A DNA stretch of 64,000 nt from Dehalococcoidia bacterium (GTDB lineage Bacteria > Chloroflexota > Dehalococcoidia > Tepidiformales > Tepidiformaceae), in assembly GCA_020853755.1 (NCBI GenBank), contig JADYYG010000013.1:1-64000 (forward strand), given 5' to 3'. Under the pieces are notes generated by a model. It saw only the letters and a list, made by a program, of their open reading frames with translations, had not been told where the DNA came from and did no database searches. The position numbers and the translations under genes were made by a program. Within the stretch, counting starts at the first letter, position 1, and each line of letters starts with the position of its first letter. Of the stretch, positions 51,360 through 59,563 are shown piece by piece.

Positions 51360-51748
51360 TCGAAGAGAACGCTCACCGAGATCGGCCATTCTTCCCACAG
51401 GTCGAGTACTTCCGGCGGAATTGCCCAAAGCGACTCTCCGAGTTCTATGTCCTCCGTGTCGATGACGAACATGAGGGTGCATCGAAATGGTTCTGCCTGC
51501 CTGATTAGGGAGCGGTTCACAGCCAAGAACGCTCTAAGCCACTCTAGCTGGCGAGCGCAGCTGACGGATTGCGCCCGATCCGCTAGAAGATAGTAGACTT
51601 GGCTGGTGACGCCGGTAGTGGCATCCCCGGCGAGCACACCGTCGGGCTTGGGCTGGCATCTCGAAAGATGGTTGGTGGCATCGCTGAATACAGCGAACGT
51701 CGCGCGGCACCGCAGCGATCCTTCGGAAACGGCGCCTTCACTTGACAT
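51356..51748 (-). CDS. Putative immunity protein of RHS cassette C, DUF4279-like
   Basis: 130 residues from ATG 51748, overlapping the end of a tiny RHS relic (ATGTCAAGTGA). The layout RATFAVFSDATNHLSRCQPK, QLEWLRAFLAVNRSLIRQ, and a C-terminal half ending WEEWPISVSVLFE resembles DUF4279 proteins, which occur as polymorphic-toxin immunity proteins. Its own toxin has been almost entirely lost. An ATG 42 nt earlier is in frame. Confidence 0.65.
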   Translation of the reverse strand: MSSEGAVSEGSLRCRATFAVFSDATNHLSRCQPKPDGVLAGDATTGVTSQVYYLLADRAQSVSCARQLEWLRAFLAVNRSLIRQAEPFRCTLMFVIDTEDIELGESLWAIPPEVLDLWEEWPISVSVLFE

Positions 51749-51840
51749 CTTTAACCGTGATCTTGACATAGCCGCTTCCTGAACGGACATCTACCTTCCA
51801 GACGCCTGGGTCGTAGTACCGGGCCCGCAGGTACTGCAGA
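51749..51840 (-). pseudogene. RHS cassette C relic: 12-residue core scar plus toxin tail
   Basis: Only LQYLRARYYDPG of the RHS core remains (51805-51840), fused in frame to VWKVDVRSGSGYVKITVKDV then stop. Everything upstream of LQY and most of the toxin is missing. It keeps its immunity-position gene. Confidence 0.8.
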
Positions 51841-51844
51841 CACA

Positions 51845-52093
51845 CTACTCAATCTCATCTGCCAAAACTCCGACTAGTCGTTCAAGTTGTTGCCCGGTCG
51901 AATTAATGACCCACCCACGATCGAAGCCTACGCGTGACACCTCCAGTCCTACGAGCTCCCTCAATTCGATCAGCTCTTCCACCGTTGCGAGGCCATCCGC
52001 CCATCGCTGAGCGAGATCAGTGGGCCGGCGATCGTCGTTGCGGGCGAAAAATGCCAAGAGCCAGTTCTGGTCAGCGGTTCGCTGCTGGGTCAA
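51845..52093 (-). CDS. Putative immunity protein of RHS cassette B
   Basis: 82-residue acidic soluble protein (FFARNDDRRPTDLAQRWADG, ATVEELIELRELVGLEVS). Its ATG 52093 overlaps the stop of the cassette B RHS gene (ATGA). Size and coupling fit an immunity protein for the neighbouring tail. No family recognised. Confidence 0.6.
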   Translation of the reverse strand: MTQQRTADQNWLLAFFARNDDRRPTDLAQRWADGLATVEELIELRELVGLEVSRVGFDRGWVINSTGQQLERLVGVLADEIE

Positions 52094-52890
52094 TAGCGGT
52101 ATCCCGCCTTACCGTTGGCCCACACAGTCACTATTTCACCAGCCTTATTTAGGACAACGGTCGCGTGTTTCCCTATCCACTGGAACGAAACTTCTCCCGT
52201 TTTGCGATTTACGACGCGAACTACTTTTGTCGGGTTATTCAGGGCGCCTTCAATGGCCGTCGTATTCACTCCATGGCCGTCTTTGGTGAGGGCTTGCACG
52301 ATTCCGTGCTTAGTCCATCCAGTCACCTTCTTAGGCGCATCGCTGTAGCCAGAGCCGCCCTTAGGGTACTCGCCCACGATCCCGGTTAATGCTGGCAAGT
52401 TGTCGTCCAGCCATTTCTCTAGCCTCTCGACTTGCTCCTTACACTGTGGTGGCGCTGTGTAGGCATACCAATACGAGCATTCGTCATCAACTGTAGGGGG
52501 TGGGCCATGCTTGCAAATACCGATGCCTAAGAAGCATGTCCCGCCGGGGCCGACGGGCCAAACGCTGAACAGTCCTGAGGGATCAGTCATCAGGCTGGGA
52601 CTCTGATCGGCGTACCCATAAGCGTTCAAGGTGGACCCTGGGACGGTGCTTATGGGATCCCGGCTCAAGAACGTACCCGTCCCCGGGTCGTAGTACCGGG
52701 CTCGCAGGTACTGCAGGCCGGTCCCATCGGTCTGCTGGCCGGCGAAATCGAACTCATTCGCCAGGGAGCCCGTCTTCGAGGGTGTGCCGTACACGTCGTA
52801 AGTGTAGCTGTCCTGCACCACGCCTGACGCATCGACTACGGCCATCGTCGAGCCGAGACCGTCGGCCAGGTAGTAATACCACGATCCCAC
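52090..52890 (-). CDS. RHS core fragment with RNase-like tail (cassette B)
   Basis: 266 residues from GTG 52890. Core LGSTMAVVDASG to RYYDPGTGTFLSRDP (~75), then a tail with Cys residues, ending GWTKHGIVQALTKDGHGVNT, a conserved His/Lys-rich helix, and WIGKHATVVLNKAGEIVTVW. The last block resembles BECR-fold (Barnase/EndoU/ColicinE5-D/RelE) RNase toxins, an inference from pattern. A base insertion at ~52885 separates it from its upstream half. Confidence 0.75.
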   Translation of the reverse strand: MGSWYYYLADGLGSTMAVVDASGVVQDSYTYDVYGTPSKTGSLANEFDFAGQQTDGTGLQYLRARYYDPGTGTFLSRDPISTVPGSTLNAYGYADQSPSLMTDPSGLFSVWPVGPGGTCFLGIGICKHGPPPTVDDECSYWYAYTAPPQCKEQVERLEKWLDDNLPALTGIVGEYPKGGSGYSDAPKKVTGWTKHGIVQALTKDGHGVNTTAIEGALNNPTKVVRVVNRKTGEVSFQWIGKHATVVLNKAGEIVTVWANGKAGYRY

Positions 52891-52965
52891 TCTGCTTCTG
52901 GGCGGTCAACCCGGCGCCGTAGAGGTACTGGTTGCCGTCGTCGAGGATAGCCGGAGCCGACACTC
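52891..52965 (-). pseudogene. Upstream RHS part of cassette B, out of frame
   Basis: Reads AILDDGNQYLYGAGLTAQKQ, then GGGATCG replaces the GGGTCG of other copies, adding one base. From there the frame is broken relative to SWYYYLADG. Confidence 0.75.
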
Positions 52966-53000
52966 CTTTCGGGCAGGCTGCCCAACTACCTTCCAAGTCT

Positions 53001-53414
53001 TTATCGCCGGATTCCTACTTTGGTGATGGCGAAGGAACTCGAGGAGTGTCGTTCCGAACGTTCGCAGACGTGGCCAGCCTCCGCCTGTGAATCGAAAACG
53101 CCCACCAAGTCGATGTCACTGCTCGTGAGAACTCTCCTTTCGGGGCCAGCATCCACCCGCAGTACGGTGTATGCCTCGGCCTGGGTGGAGCCGACGGCGG
53201 AGTCTGTAGCCTTGACAACGTACTCAACTCCTTTCGAACCGTTGAGTGTAAGAAGACGCACGGCGTCCTCCTCCGCTCCCTCCTTTAACGGCCAGATCCC
53301 CACTGGCTTCACCAGCGCCGCTGCGACTCCGCTCGGCGACCCGGACGGCAGGTACAGGTCCTCCAAGTAGTGATCGATGCGAATCACGACCCAAACCATA
53401 GTAGACTGAGTCAC
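53001..53414 (-). CDS. Putative immunity protein of RHS cassette A
   Basis: 137 residues. Start overlaps the stop of the RHS gene by 4 nt. N-terminus MVWVVIRIDHYLEDLYLPSG, C-terminus VFDSQAEAGHVCERSERHSS. Charged, soluble, no signal. The immunity call rests on position only. Confidence 0.6.
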   Translation of the reverse strand: MTQSTMVWVVIRIDHYLEDLYLPSGSPSGVAAALVKPVGIWPLKEGAEEDAVRLLTLNGSKGVEYVVKATDSAVGSTQAEAYTVLRVDAGPERRVLTSSDIDLVGVFDSQAEAGHVCERSERHSSSSFAITKVGIRR

Positions 53415-54919
53415 GGTCCCCCGCCTTCTGTCAACGAGCCGAGGTGCTCACCTGTGTCAGCATCGTACACGTCACCATTACGCCCGAACTTGACATCTCG
53501 ATTCTCGCCATTGAGCTTGTTGTTTTCTTTGATCTGGTGCAGTCTCGTGCTAGCCGTCTCTCTGGAGATGCCGTGGAATCGTTCTAGTCTTCGGAATATG
53601 TCCTCGACATCGGTCGTGTAGTTGATCATCCCGAGCGCGAAGAGCATCGCCTGAGTGAACCTCTCGGCGTTCAAGCGCGCCATCTGTTCGCCCCACCAGT
53701 CAGAGGTTGCTTGGTCGTCGTTGGTACACCGGCGGTATTCACCAACCAGATGACAAACGCGGTACTTCGTTGAACTTTGACCTTCGACCGTCCAAAGCTC
53801 GAACCAGTAGCCGTCGGGGAGCAAAACATCGGCCCCTAGCCAGGAGTCCGCCAGAATGAACGAACCTCCTGGAGCCCAAAGCCAACAGCCGCTGGAGCAC
53901 GACCAGTTGGACTCACCTCCGTCTTCAGGTCTGAGGCCCGTTGGGTCGGCCATGTTCACAGGACTGAGGTACGAATATCCGTTTCCTGCCCACAGCGGGA
54001 CATGCACAAGAGGATCTCGGCTCAAGAACGTCCCCGACTCCGGATCGTAATACCGCGCGCGCAGGTACTGCAGCCCCGTCCCGTCAGTCTGCTGGCCGGC
54101 GAAGTCGAACTCATTCGCCAAACTCCCCGAGCCGCCGGTGACCTCGCCGTACACGTCGTACTGGTACGACTTCTGGCTGTTGCCGGAAGAATCGACCACC
54201 GCCATCGTCGAACCGAGACCATCGGCCAGGTAGTAGTACCACGACCCCGACTGCTTCATCGCGGTCAGTCCCGCGCCGTAGAGGTACTGGTTGCCGTCAT
54301 TGAGCACGACCGGCAGGCCACCGGCGACGTCCCAGGTGAAGGTCGTCGTATTCCCACCGACCGTCCGAGAGTCGCGGAGGCCATCTCCGCGGTAAGCAAA
54401 GGTCGTCGTCACCGAGTTCACGGTCGCGGAGACCATGCGGTCCTCGTAATCCCAGGAGAACGAATCGCTGCCGCGTGCCGTGAGGTCACCGTTGTCGTCC
54501 CAGGTGTAGTTGATGACCGAGGCCGGGCTCGGCGGGGTCACACTGGTGATGCGGTCGTTGTCGTCGTAGGCGTAGGTCGTCGTGTTGCCGGCGACCGTCA
54601 TGCTCGTCCGGTTGCCGAAGGCATCAAAGGCATAGCTCGTCGTGCTCGGGCCGGGATAGGTGACTGAGGTCAGCCGGTAGAGGTCGTCGTAGCTGTAGGT
54701 ATGCGTGCCCTGCTGGTCCACCCGCTGGGTGCGGTTCCCGACGTCGTCCAGGGTGTAGGCGACGGACGCAATCGTCGTCGAGCCGCCTTTCACGTGCGTG
54801 ATGCCGGTCAGCCGGTCGGCGTTGTCATAGCTGTACGTCGAGACAATGCCGGTGCCCGATGGAAGCGTCGCCGTCGTCATCCTGCCAGCATCATCGTACG
54901 CGTAGTCAATGGTGGTCAT
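53411..54919 (-). CDS. RHS repeat protein, N-terminally truncated, with C-terminal toxin-like tail (cassette A)
   Basis: 502 residues from the first available start ATG 54919. The same frame is open back to a TGA at about 55031, with no other start and no SD. YD repeats: DYAYDDAGRMTTATL, YSYDNADRLTGITHVKGG, TYSYDDLYRLTSVTYPG, YAYDDNDRITSV, WDYEDRMVSATV. Core to RYYDPESGTFLSRDPL (~310), then a ~190-residue tail ending ISRETASTRLHQIKENNKLN and a DVYDADTGEHLGSLTEG segment, which resembles a small C-terminal module of contact-dependent toxins; activity unknown. It is the longest copy, but lacks the ~1000-residue N-terminus of RHS shells. Confidence 0.85.
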   Translation of the reverse strand: MTTIDYAYDDAGRMTTATLPSGTGIVSTYSYDNADRLTGITHVKGGSTTIASVAYTLDDVGNRTQRVDQQGTHTYSYDDLYRLTSVTYPGPSTTSYAFDAFGNRTSMTVAGNTTTYAYDDNDRITSVTPPSPASVINYTWDDNGDLTARGSDSFSWDYEDRMVSATVNSVTTTFAYRGDGLRDSRTVGGNTTTFTWDVAGGLPVVLNDGNQYLYGAGLTAMKQSGSWYYYLADGLGSTMAVVDSSGNSQKSYQYDVYGEVTGGSGSLANEFDFAGQQTDGTGLQYLRARYYDPESGTFLSRDPLVHVPLWAGNGYSYLSPVNMADPTGLRPEDGGESNWSCSSGCWLWAPGGSFILADSWLGADVLLPDGYWFELWTVEGQSSTKYRVCHLVGEYRRCTNDDQATSDWWGEQMARLNAERFTQAMLFALGMINYTTDVEDIFRRLERFHGISRETASTRLHQIKENNKLNGENRDVKFGRNGDVYDADTGEHLGSLTEGGGP

Positions 54920-55040
54920 GTTCCAGTCGGTGAGAGCCTCGGCCGATTCCGTTGCATTGTGGTAACGGTAGCTGACTGTCAGAGGGCCGGGAGACGGTGG
55001 AGCAGGCAGGCGGTCATGGCCAGGGCAGATTCAGGAGAAG

Positions 55041-55114
55041 TGGCTGGGGACGAGAGAGTCGAACTCCCACATACGGAACCAGAATCCGCTGTCCTACCAT
55101 TAGACGAGTCCCCA
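55041..55114 (-). tRNA. tRNA-Gln (anticodon CTG)
   Basis: Read on the minus strand from 55114: acceptor TGGGGAC pairs with GTCCCCA, D-arm TCGTCTAATGGTAGGAC, anticodon arm GCGGA-TTCTGGT-TCCGT with CTG, T-arm with GTTCGACTC, and encoded GCCA 3' end. T1:A72 and discriminator G are typical of tRNA-Gln. The RHS array begins ~10 nt downstream of its 3' end; gltX lies upstream. Confidence 0.95.
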
Positions 55115-55171
55115 GTAAGACCGTTCCCAAGCGTATCACGCCGCTCCGGGATTGCTCTACCTCACGGCCGT

Positions 55172-56647
55172 TTAGCCGAGCTTCCGGATGGCCGTTCGCA
55201 GCCGCCGCAGCGAGCGTTCGCGGCCGAGGAGGACGAGCGAATCGAACAGCGGGATGCCCTGCGCGCGGCCCATTTCGGCCACGTACAGCGCCGGCACGAA
55301 CTTTCGCAGCTTCAGGCCGAGGGGCTCTTCGAGTCCGCGGATGACCGCCTCGATGCGGGCGACGTCCCACTCTGCATCCGGGACGGCTCCGAGGCGCTCG
55401 GCGGCGGTTTCGAGGACACGGATGGCCACCTCTCGCTCGGGCACGCGTTCGAGGATGGCTTCCGGGGCGTACTCGGGAGCCTCTTCGCCGAAGAGAAAGG
55501 CGACCATCGGCGCGATCTCGTCCAGGCGGGCGATGCGCTCCTTCAGCAGCGGCGCCGCTTGTTCGATGACCGGCCGGTCGACCGGGCGCGGCACGCTCGC
55601 CGGCAGCCCGCTTTCGCACCATGTGGCAATTGTCTCGACCCACTCGGCGTCGCCCATGGCGCGAATGTAGTGGCCGTTGAGGAAGTTCAGCCGGTCGATG
55701 TCGAAGACGGCCGGGTTCGCGACTACGCGGGACAGGTCGAAGTGTTGCTTCAGTTCCTCAATCGAAAGGATCGAGGTGTGGTCGTCGAGTGACCAGCCGA
55801 GGAACGCGAGGAAGTTGATCATCGCGGCCGGCAGGTAGCCGTTCGTGCGGTAATCCAGCAGCGCTGTGTCGCCGGAGCGCTTGCTCAGCTTCTTGTGGTC
55901 GGGCCCCAGGATGAGCGGCAGGTGCGCCCACACCGGGGGCGTCCAGCCGAGCGCTTCGTACAGCTGGATGTGCTTTGGGGCGCTCGAAATCCACTCGTCG
56001 CCGCGGATGGCGTTGGTGATCTCCATCTCGGTGTCGTCGACCACGACGCCGAGGTGGTACGTCGGGTAGCCGTCCGACTTCAGCATCACGAAGTCGTCCT
56101 GGAGCTTGTTTTCGAAGACGACCTGGCCGCGGACGAGGTCGTTGAGGACGGTCTGGCCCTCGCGGCGCATCGCGAAACGGACGACGAATGGCTCGGCCTT
56201 CGACCGGGCCTCCGATTCTTCGGCCGAAAGCTGGCGGCAGAGTCCGTCGTAGCCGGGCGGCTGTTTCGCGGCGGCCTGTGCGGCCCGCATCTGTTCGAGC
56301 CGCTCCGCAGTACAGAAGCAGCGGTAAGCACGGCCGGCTTCGATCAACTGGCTGGCGGCGCGCTGGTAGAGTGGCAGCCGCTGCGACTGGAAGTACGGTT
56401 CGTGTGGGCCGCCAACCTCTGGGCCCTCGTCCCAGTCGATCCCGAGCCAGCGGAGGCTTTCCATAATCGCATCGGTCGACGTCTCGACGAGGCGGTTCCG
56501 GTCTGTGTCTTCAATGCGCAGGATGAACTGGCCGCCCTGGGAGCGCGCGTACGCCCAGCTGAACAGCGCCGAGCGGATGTTGCCGACGTGCGGGTCACCG
56601 GTTGGGCTCGGGGCGTAACGGGTGCGAACAGGGCGCGAATCAGACAC
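55172..56647 (-). CDS. gltX: Glutamyl-tRNA synthetase
   Basis: 491 residues from GTG 56647 (SD GGAG 6 nt upstream), giving TRYAPSPTGDPHVGNIRSAL with the HIGH variant HVGN; KMSKS is KLSKRSG. A zinc-site pattern CFC...YDGLC is present. Charges tRNA-Glu, and in organisms without GlnRS also tRNA-Gln before GatCAB amidation; the adjoining tRNA-Gln is compatible with this but not proof. A promoter TAGAAT (56700-56695) lies upstream. Confidence 0.95.
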   Translation of the reverse strand: MSDSRPVRTRYAPSPTGDPHVGNIRSALFSWAYARSQGGQFILRIEDTDRNRLVETSTDAIMESLRWLGIDWDEGPEVGGPHEPYFQSQRLPLYQRAASQLIEAGRAYRCFCTAERLEQMRAAQAAAKQPPGYDGLCRQLSAEESEARSKAEPFVVRFAMRREGQTVLNDLVRGQVVFENKLQDDFVMLKSDGYPTYHLGVVVDDTEMEITNAIRGDEWISSAPKHIQLYEALGWTPPVWAHLPLILGPDHKKLSKRSGDTALLDYRTNGYLPAAMINFLAFLGWSLDDHTSILSIEELKQHFDLSRVVANPAVFDIDRLNFLNGHYIRAMGDAEWVETIATWCESGLPASVPRPVDRPVIEQAAPLLKERIARLDEIAPMVAFLFGEEAPEYAPEAILERVPEREVAIRVLETAAERLGAVPDAEWDVARIEAVIRGLEEPLGLKLRKFVPALYVAEMGRAQGIPLFDSLVLLGRERSLRRLRTAIRKLG

Positions 56648-56725
56648 AGGCAACTCCGGGGCGAATCCGCCGCAATCACGCGGGCGGACCTCCAATTCTA
56701 GGGCCGGCGCGGCGCAGGCTCGAAC

Positions 56726-57994
56726 TCAGTGCGCGGCGACGCCTTCCGCTTCTTCGGCGTGTTCGCGGGTGATGCGCAGGCGGCGAATACGGCGCCCTGA
56801 CATGCTGAGCACGCGCAACGAAAGACCGTCGGCCTGCACTTCGTCGCCGACGGACGGCAGGCGCCCGAGCCGGTGGATGACGAAACCGCCCACGGTGTCG
56901 AAGTCGTCCGACTCGATTTCGTAGCCGAAGAGGTCCTTGAGCACGTCGGTCGTCGTCCCGGCGTCGAGTACGACCTCGTCGTCGGAGATGACCTCCATCG
57001 GCGGCCGGGCGACGTCGTATTCGTCTTCGATTTCGCCAACGATCTCTTCGAGCAGGTCTTCGATGGTAACCAGGCCGGCCGTCCCGCCGTATTCGTCGAC
57101 GACGATGGCGAGGTGCTGACGGCGGGCCTGCATTTCGGTCAGCAGTTCGTCGAGACGCTTCGATTCGGGGATGAAGAAGGGCTCCCGGAGCAGTTCCTGG
57201 AGCGGGCGCTCGGTTCGGCCGGCCGTGAGCGCTCGCAGCAGGTCTTTCGCGTAGAGCACCCCGACGATGTCGTCGATGTTCTCCCGGTAGACCGGCACGC
57301 GGCTGAACCCCCGCTCGGTCACAATCGCGGCGATCTCGGCGAAGCCGTCTTCGATGTCGGCGGCGGCCATGTCGATGCGCGGGACCATGATTTCGCGCGC
57401 GGCCTTGTCTTCGAGGTCGATGATGCCGCGGATCATTCGCCGTTCCTGCTCCTCAACGCCCCCGGCGGCCTCTTCCCGTTCGACGAGGCTGAGGATGTCG
57501 ATGCCTGCATCCGGGGTGACCGCGGAAATCGAACCGGCGACGAGCCGTGAAGGCAGGCCGAGAATGAACGCCGGCGCCGCGAACACGAGATTCGTGACAC
57601 GTGCCACGCCGCTCAGTTGCAGCGCCGCACGTTCTGGGCCGCGCGCCACCAGGAGCCCGACGGTCATCTGGATGAACGCGACGTACACGCCGCCGATGAG
57701 CGAGAACCCGAATGCGCCGGCGAAGGGCGAGTAGGCTCGCGCGCCGAGGAAGGCAAACGTACCGAGGATGACTGACGCGGTGATGACGCGGGCCGAGGTC
57801 AATGCGCCGAGGTAGCGCCCCGGCTGACCGACTTCGCCCGTGATCCGCAGCGCCTGGCGGTTGCCCCGCGAGGCAAGTGCCGTGATGCGCACGTCGTTGG
57901 CGCGTTCGAGGGCGGCTTCGCTCGCCGCCACGGCGCCCAGGACAAAGGACATCACGGCGATACCTGCGATACCCACGACAACACTGATGTCCAT
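56726..57994 (-). CDS. CNNM/CorC-type transporter, hemolysin family
   Basis: 422 residues from ATG 57994. N-terminal membrane DUF21/CNNM domain with spans [40 protein letters not shown] and [20 protein letters not shown]. Two CBS domains follow ([39 protein letters not shown]) and a CorC_HlyC C-terminal domain ([20 protein letters not shown]). Likely involved in Mg2+/Co2+ efflux. It starts 5 nt after glmU in the same direction. Confidence 0.93.
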   Translation of the reverse strand: MDISVVVGIAGIAVMSFVLGAVAASEAALERANDVRITALASRGNRQALRITGEVGQPGRYLGALTSARVITASVILGTFAFLGARAYSPFAGAFGFSLIGGVYVAFIQMTVGLLVARGPERAALQLSGVARVTNLVFAAPAFILGLPSRLVAGSISAVTPDAGIDILSLVEREEAAGGVEEQERRMIRGIIDLEDKAAREIMVPRIDMAAADIEDGFAEIAAIVTERGFSRVPVYRENIDDIVGVLYAKDLLRALTAGRTERPLQELLREPFFIPESKRLDELLTEMQARRQHLAIVVDEYGGTAGLVTIEDLLEEIVGEIEDEYDVARPPMEVISDDEVVLDAGTTTDVLKDLFGYEIESDDFDTVGGFVIHRLGRLPSVGDEVQADGLSLRVLSMSGRRIRRLRITREHAEEAEGVAAH

Positions 57995-57999
57995 CGTGA

Positions 58000-59340
58000 C
58001 TAGTCCTGTGCCTGGCGCTGGAAGGGCCGTGCCGGGATGCCTGCGACGGTCTCCCCCGGCGCCACGTCGCGCGTGACCACCGCGCCCGTGGCCGTGAATG
58101 CCCCGTCGCCGATGGTCACCGGCGCGATGAGCATGGTGTCGCAGCCGATGAACGCGTCCGCGCCGATGGTCGTGCGGTGCTTCTGCTTGCCGTCGAAGTT
58201 GCAGGTGATGCTCCCGGCGGCGATGTTCGTCCGCGCGCCGATGTCGGCGTCCCCCATGTAGCTGAAGTGGTGCATCGTCACGCCGCGGCCGATGTTCGAG
58301 TTCTTGACCTCGGCGTAGTTCCCCAGTTCGCACTCATCGGCCAGGTTCGCGCCGCCACGAATGTGCGCGAACGGCCCGATGCGGCAGCGCGCTCCCACTC
58401 GAGAGTCTTCAATCGCGGAGGACCGCACTGCCGTCTCGGCGCCGATCGTCGCGTTCGAAAGGGTCGTGCCCGGGCCGATAACGGCGGCCTCGCCGACCGC
58501 CGACCGCCCGAGGATGTGGCAATTCGGCAGGATCGTGGCGTCCTGCTCGATGGTCACGGAGGCGTCGATGTAGGTCGTCGCCGGGTCCTGGATTGTCACT
58601 CCGTTGAGCATGTGCCGGGTGAGGATTCGCTGGCGCATGGTCCGCTCGGCCTCCGCCAGCTTCACGCGGTCGTCCACGCCAAGCGCCTCGGTGGCATCGC
58701 TGCTGACGGTTGTGCCCGGGGAAGCTTCTTTCGCGGCGGTTTCGACGAGGTGCGTCAGGTAGTACTCACCCTTCGCCGACATGGGGACTTTCGGGAGGCG
58801 CTCCCACAGCCATGCAGCGTCGAAGACGTACTGCCCGGCGTTGATCTCCGCCGGGCCCTCCGGGCCCCGGTAGTCGGCTGCTTCGACGATGGCGGCAGGC
58901 TCTCCTCGGGCGTCACGCTGCACCCGGCCGAGCCGGCCCGGGTCGCCGACCTGGCAGGTGACGAACGCCAGCGGCCGCTGGCCCCGCGCGGCGGCAAGGT
59001 CCCGCAGCAACTCAGCGGTAATGAGCGGACAGTCCCCGTTGAGGACCATCACATCGTCGCAGCCTGCGAGCGCCTCCCGGCAGCGACGGACCGCATCGCC
59101 CGTTCCGTTGAGTTCGGACTGGAGCACGAAGGAGACGCCGGGCGCTTCGAAGGCCGCCCGCACCGTCTCGGCCTGGTGACCGATGACCACCACGAGTTTC
59201 GCCGGTTTGAGCGCGAGTGCAGCGTCGATCACGTGCTGGCCCATCGGCACGCCGCAGACGGGGTGCAGCACCTTGTGGGTCCGGGACTTCATCCGCGTGC
59301 CCATCCCGGCAGCGAGCACAATGACGCCGAGGCCGCTCAT
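58000..59340 (-). CDS. glmU: Bifunctional GlmU (UDP-GlcNAc pyrophosphorylase / glucosamine-1-P acetyltransferase)
   Basis: 446 residues. N-terminal pyrophosphorylase: LGVIVLAAGMGTRMKSRTHK, LNGDCPLI. C-terminal left-handed beta-helix with hexapeptide repeats and GNYAEVKNSNIGRG, MGDADIGARTNIAAGSITCN, where the catalytic His is within HHFSYMGD. It makes UDP-GlcNAc, the substrate for cell wall and for the WbpA-like dehydrogenase in this window. It precedes the CNNM gene. Confidence 0.96.
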   Translation of the reverse strand: MSGLGVIVLAAGMGTRMKSRTHKVLHPVCGVPMGQHVIDAALALKPAKLVVVIGHQAETVRAAFEAPGVSFVLQSELNGTGDAVRRCREALAGCDDVMVLNGDCPLITAELLRDLAAARGQRPLAFVTCQVGDPGRLGRVQRDARGEPAAIVEAADYRGPEGPAEINAGQYVFDAAWLWERLPKVPMSAKGEYYLTHLVETAAKEASPGTTVSSDATEALGVDDRVKLAEAERTMRQRILTRHMLNGVTIQDPATTYIDASVTIEQDATILPNCHILGRSAVGEAAVIGPGTTLSNATIGAETAVRSSAIEDSRVGARCRIGPFAHIRGGANLADECELGNYAEVKNSNIGRGVTMHHFSYMGDADIGARTNIAAGSITCNFDGKQKHRTTIGADAFIGCDTMLIAPVTIGDGAFTATGAVVTRDVAPGETVAGIPARPFQRQAQD

Positions 59341-59521
59341 CGCCGTTCCTCCCGGTGGCCAGCGAAGGCCGGGAAGCGTGTGCCAGGGGGTGTGGTACTG
59401 GGAGGCTCAGGTTCGGTATGCATAAGTGACGCAGCGCCGCGTCCGTCCGCATCGTGGAATGTCCCGAAAAAGGTGTCAAGCACCTGAGCAGTTTTCCAGC
59501 GCGCCCTTTGGCCCGCGCGTA

Positions 59522-59551
59522 TCGACATTCCGCGCCGTCGCCACATAGGAT
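59522..59551 (+). promoter_or_regulatory. Promoter of alaS
   Basis: TCGACA (59522-59527), 18 nt, TAGGAT (59546-59551), 12 nt to ATG 59564 with no SD. Transcription starting ~7 nt after the -10 would leave a leader of only ~5-6 nt. The remaining intergenic sequence (59341-59521) shows no gene. Confidence 0.55.
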
Positions 59552-59563
59552 TCGGGCACGGTT

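Larger units (their letters stand above)
46428..55035 (-). repeat. Array of truncated RHS toxin/immunity cassettes
   Basis: Seven minus-strand copies of parts of the RHS C-terminal core, from tRNA-Gln to the MFS gene. The shared core reads LGSTMAVVDASG, SYTYDVYGTPSKTGSLANEF, DFAGQQTDGTGLQYLRARYY, then DPxTGxFLSRxP, after which each copy diverges. Order in transcription direction: A 53411-55010, B 52090-52965, C 51749-51840, D 50427-51359, E 48882-49925, F 47287-48130 (approximate core limits), G 46428-46752. Each of A-F is followed by a small gene in the immunity position. None has the N-terminal part of a full RHS protein. Confidence 0.9.

Noticed and set aside
54701-55792. Plus-strand open frame of 363 codons through RHS A, tRNA-Gln and gltX
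   Set aside because: It crosses a tRNA gene and is antisense to two well-supported genes; no family motif.
59341-59563. T-box leader upstream of alaS
   Set aside because: No AlaS-type specifier loop or T-box bulge sequence was found; a close promoter leaves a leader of only a few bases.
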